Translations under genes and position numbers: made by a program
The notes under the pieces: model-generated
Told to the model about the DNA's origin: nothing
The model's database searches: none
Seen by the model: the letters and a program-made list of their open reading frames with translations, nothing else
In this document: piece by piece, positions 1 through 6,838 of the stretch
Layout of the letters: each line of letters opens with the position of its first letter
Numbering within the stretch: the first letter of the stretch is position 1
Assembly (NCBI GenBank): GCA_019750135.1
Contig: JAIEOV010000091.1
Coordinates: 1 to 64,000 of the forward strand
DNA: 64,000 nucleotides
From: Reyranella sp.
GTDB taxonomy: Bacteria; Pseudomonadota; Alphaproteobacteria; Reyranellales; Reyranellaceae
Direction: 5' to 3'

Positions 1-60
1 ATCTACACCGAGCAGGAGTGTTGGAACTACCTCAAACACGCCGGATACGCTTCCGATTAA
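1..60 (+). CDS. 3' end of an unidentified CDS
   Basis: Frame 1 is open from the window edge and ends at TAA (58-60), giving a 19-residue tail, IYTEQECWNYLKHAGYASD. The start and most of the gene lie outside the window, so no family can be assigned. It is followed by the palindromic element at 113-300, which would also serve as a transcription end. Confidence 0.5.
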   Translation: MYTEQECWNYLKHAGYASD

Positions 61-112
61 GCGCTCGCCGCTCTAGGACTTTCCTACCGACGTTCAAATT
101 CCTCTCCCCCGC

Positions 113-300
113 TAGGGCAGGGCTATCGCATATGACCAATTTTCCCGTCATCCCGAGCGGAGCCGCCCGAAGGGCGGCGCAGCCGAGGGACCTGTTTTGT
201 CGATGCATCAACAAAAACAGGTCCCTCCGCTCCGCCTCGCTACGCTCGGCTCCGGTCGGGATGACGGGGTTTTGCAGTCATATGCGATAGCCCTGCCCTA
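113..300. repeat. MITE-like palindromic element, copy 1
   Basis: The first 24 bases (113-136) are the exact reverse complement of the last 24 (277-300), giving perfect terminal inverted repeats. The interior is also palindromic: CCCGTCATCCCGA near the left and TCGGGATGACGGG near the right, with the centre around TCGATGCATCAAC. The same element in opposite orientation lies at 42001-42183. Outside the inverted repeats lie further complementary arms, CCTCTCCCC (about 101-109) and GGGGAGAGG (about 303-311). It encodes no protein. It is most likely a non-autonomous mobile or REP-type element; its folded RNA could also end transcription of the upstream gene. Confidence 0.85.
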
Positions 301-314
301 TCGGGGAGAGGAGC

Positions 315-1274
315 ATGAACGATGTGTCCACTCCTTACAGCGACAGCCCTCAACGCTATGCTCGCCCGATGCCGCCTGCCGCGCTTCCCGATTTCAGCGC
401 CCGCCAGCTCGAAGCGGTCCTGGCGCTGGTCGAGTACGGTAGCTTCGTCGCCGCCGCCGCCCGCCTGCGCATCTCCCAGCCGGCGCTGACCCGGGCGGTC
501 AAGCGGCTGGAGACCGAGCTCGGCGTGCGCCTGTTCGACCGCACGACACGCCGCGTGCAGGTCACCGCTGCCGGGCGGGAGTTCGCGGCGGTCGCCGAGC
601 GCATGCTGGCCGACCTCGGCATCACCGTGCAGAGCGTGCGGGAAGTGGCGCAGGAGCGCCGCGGCCTGGTCGTGCTGTCGAGCGTCATGTCGGTGGCGGG
701 GGCGTTCCTGCCGCGCCTGATCGCCGCCTACCGCGCCGACCGGCCGGGCGTGGAGATCCATGTGCGGGAAAGCGTCCATGGCTCCGTCATGGAGGACGTG
801 CGCAGCGGCGTCGCCGATTTCGGCCTGGGCTATGTCGACGAGCTGCCGGACTTCGCCGTCGGCACGCCGCTCGGTCGCGAGACGTTCTGTGTCGTGACCT
901 CGGCCCGCCACAAGCTCGCCGGCCGCCGCAAGCTCGGCCTGGCCGATCTCGCCGAGCAGCCGATCGTGGCGCTGCCCACCGACTCGCGCACCCGCCGCAC
1001 CATCGACGCGGCGGCGGCGATGGCCGGCGTGCCGCTGCGCCAGATGGTGGTGGTGACCCAGATCGCCACCCTGCTCGGCCTGGTCGCGGCCGACGTCGGC
1101 ATCGGCATCGTGCCGCGCGGCGCCGTGCCGGCCGGCCGCAACCTGCGCGCCGTGCCGCTCGAGCCGCGCCTGGTGCGCCGCATCGGTGTGATCGCGCTAC
1201 GCGAACGCGAACCGACGCCTGCGGCCGCGGGCTTCCTGGCCCTGCTGCGGCGGGAGTGGCCGCGGCAGGATTGA
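315..1274 (+). CDS. LysR-family transcriptional regulator
   Basis: A 319-residue protein of normal LysR length. The N-terminal winged helix-turn-helix is at about residues 25-85 (FSARQLEAVLALVEYGSF, then SQPALTRAVKRLE and LGVRLFDRTTR). The rest is the periplasmic-binding-protein-like effector domain. An ATG at 315 is preceded by GGGGAGAGGAGC, a good ribosome site, although that purine run is the outer arm of the upstream palindromic element. A later in-frame ATG (codon 19, MPPAALPDF) lies closer to the usual family start and is the alternative. It lies 86 nt upstream of, and in the same direction as, the UGSC operon, so it probably controls that operon. The effector is unknown. Confidence 0.9.
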   Translation: MNDVSTPYSDSPQRYARPMPPAALPDFSARQLEAVLALVEYGSFVAAAARLRISQPALTRAVKRLETELGVRLFDRTTRRVQVTAAGREFAAVAERMLADLGITVQSVREVAQERRGLVVLSSVMSVAGAFLPRLIAAYRADRPGVEIHVRESVHGSVMEDVRSGVADFGLGYVDELPDFAVGTPLGRETFCVVTSARHKLAGRRKLGLADLAEQPIVALPTDSRTRRTIDAAAAMAGVPLRQMVVVTQIATLLGLVAADVGIGIVPRGAVPAGRNLRAVPLEPRLVRRIGVIALREREPTPAAAGFLALLRREWPRQD

Positions 1275-1360
1275 TGCATCGATCGCAATAATCCTGTCTA
1301 TCAAGTTGATGTTGGCATAAGGGCCGGCAGCGCTATGCTGGCGCTCTTCGGAGGACCCAC

Positions 1361-2416
1361 GTGCAGCTTTCTTCGCGGACTTACGACGCGGACAACATCG
1401 CCGCGGTCCAGGAGCTCTATCACTCGAACGGCTGGACCGACGGCCTGCCCATCGTGCCGCCGACCGCCGACGCGGTGCAGGCCTGCCTCGACTGGGCGAT
1501 GATGCCGCCCGACCAGCTGATCGGTATCGAGCCGGTGCGCGGCTTGGCGGTTACGGCGGAAAAGCTCGCCATCAACGCCGTGATGGCGGGCTGCCTACCC
1601 ATGCACTTCCCGGTCGTGCTCACCGCCTGGACGGCGATGATGCAGGACGATTTCCTGATGCATGGCGCCACGGCCAGCACCGGCGGCTGTGCCGTGCTGG
1701 TGGTGCTGAACGGGCCGATCCGGCTCGAGCTCGGCGCCAGCGGCGGCTTCAATGCGCTGGGCAACAGCGATCGCGCGACGGCTGTGATCGGCCGCGCCAT
1801 CCGGCTCTGCCTGATCAACCTGATGGACGTGCGGCCGGGCGCCATCGACCGCTCGACCCTGGGCCATCCCGGCAAGTTCAGCTACTGCGTGGCCGAGGAC
1901 GAGGAGGACACGACCTGGCTGTCGCTCGCCGAGCAGCGCGGTATCCCGAAGGAGGCGTCGGCTGTCACGGTGATGGCGGCCGGCGCGCCGCGCCAGATCA
2001 TGAACGAGTGGACGACCAAGCCGGAAGAGATCCTGGAGACCTTCGCGGCCGAGATGCGCGCCAACCTGCGGCACTACTCGATCCATCCCGGCAATTACGC
2101 GCTGATCATTCCCAAGCAGCTGCGCGAGCATCTGCAGGCGGCGAAGTGGAGCAAGACCGACATCGCCACCTTCATCCATGAACGCGCGCGCATCCATCGC
2201 CGCGAATGGGCCGAGGTCGGCAAGGGCGCCGTGGTGCGCGACCGCGGCGACAGCGTCTATCCGGCGATGGAATCGCCGGACCAGCTTCTGGTCGTGGCCG
2301 CCGGCGGTCCGGCCGGCGGCTTCGGCGCCATCATTCCCCCGTGGCTCGGCAACAAGAGCCATGCCGTCACCATGGCGATCGGCGCCTGCGTCGACTGCGA
2401 GCCGCCGAAGAAATAG
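1361..2416 (+). CDS. Conserved hypothetical protein of the UGSC operon
   Basis: A 351-residue cytoplasmic protein starting at GTG 1361, with GGAGGA nine nt upstream. It carries NGWTDGLPIVPPT near the N-terminus, a Cys-containing STGGCAVLVVLNGP segment around residues 105-120 and a C-terminal ACVDCEPP. No signal peptide or membrane segment is seen. I do not recognise a characterised enzyme. It ends 12 nt before the UGSC selenoprotein gene, so the two are almost certainly co-transcribed and likely act on the same substrate. The conserved cysteines make a redox or thiol partnership possible, but that is inference only. Confidence 0.8.
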   Translation: MQLSSRTYDADNIAAVQELYHSNGWTDGLPIVPPTADAVQACLDWAMMPPDQLIGIEPVRGLAVTAEKLAINAVMAGCLPMHFPVVLTAWTAMMQDDFLMHGATASTGGCAVLVVLNGPIRLELGASGGFNALGNSDRATAVIGRAIRLCLINLMDVRPGAIDRSTLGHPGKFSYCVAEDEEDTTWLSLAEQRGIPKEASAVTVMAAGAPRQIMNEWTTKPEEILETFAAEMRANLRHYSIHPGNYALIIPKQLREHLQAAKWSKTDIATFIHERARIHRREWAEVGKGAVVRDRGDSVYPAMESPDQLLVVAAGGPAGGFGAIIPPWLGNKSHAVTMAIGACVDCEPPKK

Positions 2417-2428
2417 CAGAGGTAGACC

Positions 2429-2953
2429 ATGACGTTCCGTGTCCTCGACCCCACGCCGGAAAAGGCCCCGCCGGCCGGCCAGCTCGCGCCGCGGCTTGCC
2501 ACGCTCGAAGGCAAGACCATCGGCTTCATCTCCAACGGCAAGGAAGGCACCAAGGGCTTCTTCGGCCATCTCGACCGCCTGCTGCGCGAGGAGCATGGCG
2601 TCGCCAAGGTCGTGATGCGCACCAAGTCGAACTACAGCGCGCCGGCCGACGCCCACATCGTCGCCGAGATCAAGAGCTGGGACGCGGTGATCTCCGGCAT
2701 AGGAGATTGAGGAAGCTGTTCATCGTGCAGTCTGCACGACTCCGTAACAGCTGAACGTCTCCTGGTTCCCGCCTTTAGCGTCATGACCGAGCGCTTCGTG
2801 AGCGCCGCCGAGCTGATGAGCCGCGTGCTGGGCATGCCCGACTATTCTTTCGCGAAGATCGGGCATCCGGTCAGCAGCGCCACCGACGCCGGCCTCGAGG
2901 CGGTGGCAAGGATGGCCATCGAGCAGGGCAAGGCGATGCTGGTGAAGGCGTAG
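2429..2953 (+). CDS. UGSC-family selenoprotein with in-frame UGA (Sec94)
   Basis: The frame opened by ATG 2429 meets TGA at 2708-2710 and then continues, with no other stop, for 80 codons to TAG at 2951-2953: 174 residues in all. Around the TGA the protein reads SGIGD-U-GSCSSC, the Sec-Gly-Ser-Cys signature of the UGSC (seleno)protein family, in which most members carry Cys or Thr at the first position. The part after the TGA keeps family-like character (PAFSVMTERF, then LGMPDYSFAKIGHP). The N-terminal half has TIGFISNGKEGTKGFF. A hairpin with SECIS geometry follows the TGA at once. The function is unknown; a UxxC motif suggests redox chemistry. It lies 12 nt after its partner gene. A genuine stop or a nonsense mutation is the alternative, but both the GSC motif and the hairpin argue against it. 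Confidence 0.9.
2708..2752 (+). promoter_or_regulatory. Selenocysteine codon with bacterial SECIS hairpin
   Basis: UGA at 2708-2710 is followed by a two-part hairpin. The lower stem is AGCTGTT (2714-2720) with AACAGCT (2746-2752), 7 perfect pairs. After an asymmetric internal loop comes the upper stem TCGTGCA (2723-2729) with TGCACGA (2733-2739), 7 perfect pairs, closed by the loop GUC (2730-2732). The apex GCAGUCUGC closely resembles GCAGGUCUGC of the E. coli fdhF SECIS. The spacing from the UGA to the apical loop is 19 nt, within the range known for bacterial SECIS elements, where SelB binds. Confidence 0.88.
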
Positions 2954-3057
2954 CGCCAGCGCTGTGTTCGCTCCGTTGGCGGCGTCCCTGCAGGAAGTCG
3001 TAAAGGAACCAACGCCGTAGCCGTCGCGTTGGTACCCAGAACAACAGGGAGTTCTGG

Positions 3058-3282
3058 ATGCGACCGCTCGTCATTTTTGGCGCGCTGCTGATCGCCATTG
3101 GCATCGCTGGCTTGGCGATCGACAACATCACCTTCACTGAGAAGCGCACGGTCGTCGACGCCGGGCCGCTCAAGATCACGGCCGACCAGCAGCGCACCAT
3201 TCCCATCCCCAGCATCGTCGGCGTGATCGCCATCGTGGTCGGTGGCGGCATGCTCTTTTTCGATCGCCGGGCGAGAGGCTGA
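3058..3282 (+). CDS. Small two-helix membrane protein, unknown function
   Basis: A 74-residue protein with a hydrophobic segment at residues 3-22 and another at about 50-67. They are separated by a polar loop containing FTEKRTVVDAGPLKITADQQ, and the protein ends in RRARG, which would leave the C-terminus in the cytoplasm. AGGGAG lies about 6 nt before ATG 3058. It stands alone between the UGSC gene and the next small secreted protein. No function can be assigned. Confidence 0.75.
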   Translation: MRPLVIFGALLIAIGIAGLAIDNITFTEKRTVVDAGPLKITADQQRTIPIPSIVGVIAIVVGGGMLFFDRRARG

Positions 3283-3378
3283 CGTCAGCTTCATGACTTG
3301 CTTCTGACATTGCGTCGACGGTAAGGGCGCTGTCATCCGGCAGGGCGTTTCATGGCAACTCCGTAGGAGGAGGAAGCC

Positions 3379-3660
3379 ATGCGTTTTCTTGCAACCCTAA
3401 CAGTCGTCGCCCTTGCCGCGTTGACACTCGGGATCGGCGTGGGCCATGCGCAGACCAAGTCGCAGAAGCAGGCCTGCGGCGTCGAGACCTGGAACACGGA
3501 GAAGATGCACTACGAGACGATGCCGTGCTCGGGCGAGGAGCCGAACGCCCAGGATGCCAAGTCCCATCAGGGCAAGACGAACGCCGCCAAGTGCGGAGTC
3601 GAGACCTGGAACACCGACAAGATGACCTACGAGACGACGCCGTGCACCGGCACGCAGTAA
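3379..3660 (+). CDS. Small secreted protein with duplicated CGVETWNT unit
   Basis: A 93-residue protein. A typical signal peptide covers residues 1-24, with cleavage after GHA. The mature part holds two copies of the same unit, CGVETWNTEKMHYETMPC (residues 33-50) and CGVETWNTDKMTYETTPC, joined by a polar linker. Each unit begins and ends with Cys, so one disulfide per unit in the periplasm is likely. GGAGGAGGAAGCC before ATG 3379 is a strong ribosome site. The family was not recognised. The unit looks like an internal duplication. Confidence 0.78.
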   Translation: MRFLATLTVVALAALTLGIGVGHAQTKSQKQACGVETWNTEKMHYETMPCSGEEPNAQDAKSHQGKTNAAKCGVETWNTDKMTYETTPCTGTQ

Positions 3661-3712
3661 CGCGACGTGAGCGGGAGGTTTCGTCTCCACGGCCTCCCGT
3701 CTGTGGCTGAGC

Positions 3713-4876
3713 TCAGCTTTTGCCCCAGAGGCGCCGGGTCGCGAGCTCGGCGCCCTCGCGGCAGGTCTTGAGCTTCGCCCAAACGACTTCTTCGGCGACC
3801 AGCTCGGAGCCGGCGAAGGTGCCGAAGCCGCAGTCGCAGGAGGCGATGACGCGGCTGCGGTCACCGACCGCGTCGACGGCCTCGCAGATGCGGTTGGCCA
3901 CGACCTCCGGATGCTCGACGAAATTCGTCTTGGTGTCGATGACGCCCGGCAGCAGCAGGAATTCCGGCGGAAGCCCGGCCTTCTTGAGGGCGGCGTATTC
4001 GTGCTGATGGCGTGGGTTGGCGAACTCGATCGACAGCGCGCCGACCTTCGCCTGGGTCAGTACGGGAAAGATGTCAGCCAACGGCACGTCGTGGATATGC
4101 GGTCCGTCGTAGTTGCCCCAGCAGCAATGCAGCCGGATGCGCTCGCGCGGAATGCCGGCCAGCGCCTCGTTCAGTGCCGCGACGTGCATCTCGGCGATCG
4201 CGACGAACTCGGACACGGTCTTGTCCTGGAAGAGCGTGGTGCGCTCCAGCGCCAGGTCGGGCGCGTCGATCTGCAGGATGAAGTCGCGCGCTATCAGCTC
4301 GTATTCCTTGCGCATCTGGCGCGCCAGGGCAAAGACGTAGGCTTCGTAGCTGTCGTAGTGGGCGTTGAGCAGCGTCGTGGCGATGATGCCGGGCGATGCC
4401 GCCGTCATGAACGTCCCGAGCGGCTTGGACGGCAGCGTGCCGAGCGCCGAGCGGAACATGCGGCACTCGTCCTCGGCCGGCGCCAGGTCCTCGTAGCGCA
4501 CCTCGGCGATCGCCTGAGGCGCATTCGAGACCTTGGCGCGCCTCGGGTAGCGATGAGGGAGCTGGGCGAGAAGCGTCGGAAAGTCGACATAATCGCGCGG
4601 CCGCGGCCGCTTCGACTCGCCGCCGAAGCCCTGCATGCGCTGCGCCACGTAGGTCTGGAAGCCGACGCGCGGCTGCTCGCCGTCATTCACGATATCGACG
4701 CCGCTCGCCACCTGCTTGTCGACGACGTAGCGCACGGCGCTCTCGCTCTGCCGCCTGAGCTCAGCCTTGTCGATCGTCTCGCCGGCCTCGTCCCGGATGA
4801 GCAGGTCGGTCAGCACCGCATTGCGCGGCAAGCTGCCGACATGGGTGGTGAGGATTCGGTCGTCGCTGCGCAGCAT
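3713..4876 (-). CDS. Cobalamin-independent methionine synthase-like (MetE C-terminal fold) protein
   Basis: A 387-residue protein with the TIM-barrel fold of the MetE catalytic half. Characteristic segments are TTHVGSLPR at the N-terminus, DGEQPRVGF, LHCCWGN (His and Cys zinc ligands), LSIEFANPRH and SCDCGFGTF (distal zinc Cys). It lacks the N-terminal half of true MetE, as do stand-alone paralogues, which include epoxyalkane:coenzyme M transferase-like enzymes, so a thiol alkyl transfer is likely but the substrate is unknown. ATG 4876 (MLRSDDR) is chosen over the upstream in-frame ATG at 4921 because AAGGAAAC precedes it. It follows the RidA gene by 23 nt in the same operon. Confidence 0.85.
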   Translation of the reverse strand: MLRSDDRILTTHVGSLPRNAVLTDLLIRDEAGETIDKAELRRQSESAVRYVVDKQVASGVDIVNDGEQPRVGFQTYVAQRMQGFGGESKRPRPRDYVDFPTLLAQLPHRYPRRAKVSNAPQAIAEVRYEDLAPAEDECRMFRSALGTLPSKPLGTFMTAASPGIIATTLLNAHYDSYEAYVFALARQMRKEYELIARDFILQIDAPDLALERTTLFQDKTVSEFVAIAEMHVAALNEALAGIPRERIRLHCCWGNYDGPHIHDVPLADIFPVLTQAKVGALSIEFANPRHQHEYAALKKAGLPPEFLLLPGVIDTKTNFVEHPEVVANRICEAVDAVGDRSRVIASCDCGFGTFAGSELVAEEVVWAKLKTCREGAELATRRLWGKS

Positions 4877-4899
4877 GGGTGTTTCCTTCGGCTTTATTG

Positions 4900-5286
4900 T
4901 TACGGCGTCGCGGCGATGCACTGCACTTCGAGCAGAAGGCCCGGGATCATCAGCGCCGCCACGCCGATCGTCGCACTGGTGTAGCTGGTCCGGGTGAGGA
5001 TCTTCTTGCGGGTGGCGACGTAACCCGACCCGTTGGCCGGCAGGTCGACGATGAAGCTCGTCATCTGCAGGATCTGGTCGAGGTCCGAACCGCCGGCCCG
5101 CAGCACCTTCTGGATGTTGCGGTAGGTCTCCTGGGTCTGCGCCTCGATGTCGTTGCCGACGATCTTGCCTTCCGGATCGAGGGCCGAGATGCCGGACAGA
5201 TAGAGCACATCCTTGAAGCGCACGCAGTTGGTGAAGCCGAACGGCTCATACGCCAGCACGCCGGAGGCCTGGATGACCTGTTTCAC
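4900..5286 (-). CDS. RidA/YjgF family protein
   Basis: A 128-residue protein of RidA size. It has the family pattern YLSGISALDPEGKIVG, then QTQETYRNIQKVL and the C-terminal LLLEVQCIA. RidA enzymes hydrolyse reactive enamine/imine intermediates; many paralogues act on catabolic intermediates instead. The position usually held by the catalytic Arg near the C-terminus is not evident here (MIPGLLLEVQ), so this is probably a divergent member. It is the first gene of a two-gene minus-strand operon with the MetE-like gene. Confidence 0.85.
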   Translation of the reverse strand: MKQVIQASGVLAYEPFGFTNCVRFKDVLYLSGISALDPEGKIVGNDIEAQTQETYRNIQKVLRAGGSDLDQILQMTSFIVDLPANGSGYVATRKKILTRTSYTSATIGVAALMIPGLLLEVQCIAATP

Positions 5287-5316
5287 GCGGACGTCTCCCT
5301 GTTGTGGCAGGGAAGT

Positions 5317-6105
5317 CTAACCCAGCGGCCAGGTGAATCGGATGTTGTTCTTCGCAAGGCCGTCGAGCACGACCTGCACCCCGCCCGACTTCATCATCCA
5401 TTCCAGCCGGTGGTCGCGGTACTCGCGGCGGATCGCGCCCGAGACCAGGCGTCCGGCGGCGTCGCCCATGCGCTCGGTGGCCGCCTCGAACTCGCGGAAG
5501 GTCGCCGCGACCGAGGGACGTTCGCGGATGCGGGCGCGCCAGGCTGCCAGCGGCGAATCGGTCGGTGTGCCGAGGCCGTAGTGGAAGGAACGATTGACGT
5601 AGGGCGCGACGCTGAGATCGGCCCAGCCGAAACTGCCGCCATTGAACCATTGCGCCGTGCCGAGCTTCTCCGTGAGCCAGGCCTGCAGCTCGGCGGTCTG
5701 GCGGCTGGCGATCGCCGTCATCTGTTCGGCCTGCTCGCCCTCGGCGCGCTTGAACCAGCGGATCTCGCTCAGGCCCCAGTTGATCGCCTCGTAGAGCGTG
5801 TCGCAGATCTCCTCGATCATGCGCGCCTTGGCGCGCGCTGCAGGATCGCGCGGCAGCAGGGGCGGGGAGGGGAACTTGTCCTCGAGGTATTCGAGGATGA
5901 TGGTCGAATCGAAGATCTGGACGTCGCCGTCGATCAGTGCCGGCACTTCGTTGCGCGGGCTTGCCGCCGCGAACCGACCCTCGGCCTTGCCTGAGCCCAG
6001 CGCCAGCGGCGTCTCGGCACTGAAGTCGAGCCCCTTCTCGCGCAGCGCGATCTTGACCTTCTGGGCGTAGGACGAGAGCGGGTGTTCGTAGAGCAGCAAC
6101 GGCAC
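5317..6105 (-). CDS. Glutathione S-transferase family protein
   Basis: A 262-residue protein. The N-terminal thioredoxin-fold domain (residues 1-80) has LYEHPLSSYAQKVKIALREKG, where Ser takes the place of the catalytic residue, and the glutathione-binding NEVPALID then DSTIILEYLE. The all-helical C-terminal domain follows (WLTEKLG, WFNGGSFGWADLSVAPYVNR). It lies 15 nt upstream of a Lin0512-family gene's stop and may belong to that minus-strand run. It is longer than the usual 200-220 residues because of a C-terminal extension after about residue 225. Confidence 0.88.
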   Translation of the reverse strand: MPLLLYEHPLSSYAQKVKIALREKGLDFSAETPLALGSGKAEGRFAAASPRNEVPALIDGDVQIFDSTIILEYLEDKFPSPPLLPRDPAARAKARMIEEICDTLYEAINWGLSEIRWFKRAEGEQAEQMTAIASRQTAELQAWLTEKLGTAQWFNGGSFGWADLSVAPYVNRSFHYGLGTPTDSPLAAWRARIRERPSVAATFREFEAATERMGDAAGRLVSGAIRREYRDHRLEWMMKSGGVQVVLDGLAKNNIRFTWPLG

Positions 6106-6120
6106 GGGATCCCTCCCTGG

Positions 6121-6465
6121 CTAGGGCAACTCCAGCCTGACGCAGACCGCGGCGCTGGCGACCACCGCCGGGTCGTTGTTCTCGGGATCGGGTATGTCGA
6201 GCCCGCCCTTGACCGCCTTCACCGTGACGATGCCGTGCGGCAGCGACGTGCGGACCTTCTCGAGGTCGACCTTGTCGGGCTGCTGCACGCCGATCGTGAC
6301 ATCGACGAACATGCCGGTCTTGGGATCGACCTTGAGGCTGCGGATCATGGCGAGCGAGCTGTGATGCAGGGCGTCCTGCACGGCGCGCAGGGCCGCCTTG
6401 GTGTAGTCGCCGCCATGCAGGTCGTTGCCGGTGCCGAGCTCGAGGATGACGCGTTTTGCGGGCAT
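6121..6465 (-). CDS. Lin0512-family conserved hypothetical protein (copy 2)
   Basis: A 114-residue protein starting at ATG 6465. It has the family pattern RVILELGTGNDLHGGDYTKAA, then DALHHSSL and VTIGVQQPDKVD. The Lin0512 family has no established biochemical function. A close paralogue precedes it by 11 nt on the same strand, and both follow a Bug-type solute-binding protein gene, so they are probably the cytoplasmic partners of the ligand bound by that protein. The two may form a hetero-oligomer. This is inference. Confidence 0.82.
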   Translation of the reverse strand: MPAKRVILELGTGNDLHGGDYTKAALRAVQDALHHSSLAMIRSLKVDPKTGMFVDVTIGVQQPDKVDLEKVRTSLPHGIVTVKAVKGGLDIPDPENNDPAVVASAAVCVRLELP

Positions 6466-6476
6466 CGCGGCCTCCC

Positions 6477-6815
6477 TTACAGGTCGAGCCGGACGACGGC
6501 GGCCGCCTGGGCGATCACCGTCTTGTCCGTGCCGGCTTCGTTGGGGATTTCCAGCCCGCCTTCGACCACCTTGATCGTGCCGGTGCCGTGCGGCAGCACC
6601 GCCAGCACCTGCTTGGTGTCTACCTGGTCGGGCTTGGGGACGCCGATCAGCACCTCGACCTGCATGTCGTCGCTCGACTTGCCGACCGCCGTCGCGACGG
6701 TGAGCGAGTTGTGCCACAGCGCATCGCGCAGGGCGCGCACCGCGGCCTTGGTGTAGTCGCCGCCGCGAATGTCGGTCCCCATGCCGATCTCGAGCGCTAC
6801 GCGTTTCAGCGCCAT
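6477..6815 (-). CDS. Lin0512-family conserved hypothetical protein (copy 1)
   Basis: A 112-residue protein starting at ATG 6815, with GGAGGAAACGTC upstream. It shows the same pattern as its downstream paralogue: RVALEIGMGTDIRGGDYTKAAV, DALWHNSL, VLIGVPKPDQVD, LPHGTGTIKVVEGGLEIP. The two align end to end, so they arose by tandem duplication and have diverged well. It lies 23 nt after the Bug-type binding protein gene on the same strand, which supports one operon. Function unknown. Confidence 0.82.
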   Translation of the reverse strand: MALKRVALEIGMGTDIRGGDYTKAAVRALRDALWHNSLTVATAVGKSSDDMQVEVLIGVPKPDQVDTKQVLAVLPHGTGTIKVVEGGLEIPNEAGTDKTVIAQAAAVVRLDL

Positions 6816-6838
6816 GACGTTTCCTCCTCCAAAGTCGG

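Noticed and set aside
197..442. Short frame starting MSMHQQKQ in the repeat, also as a 63-residue extension of the 40318-41913 protein
   Set aside because: Both arise from the palindromic element's own sequence and lack ribosome sites; the second would place extra residues before a clear signal peptide.
1595..2656. 353-codon minus-strand frame opposite the UGSC operon
   Set aside because: It has shadow-type composition with no motifs, and the plus strand carries the conserved proteins.
2429..2710. The 93-codon frame as a complete small protein
   Set aside because: The frame continues with a UGSC motif, family-like C-terminal sequence and a SECIS hairpin; stopping at the TGA would discard all three.
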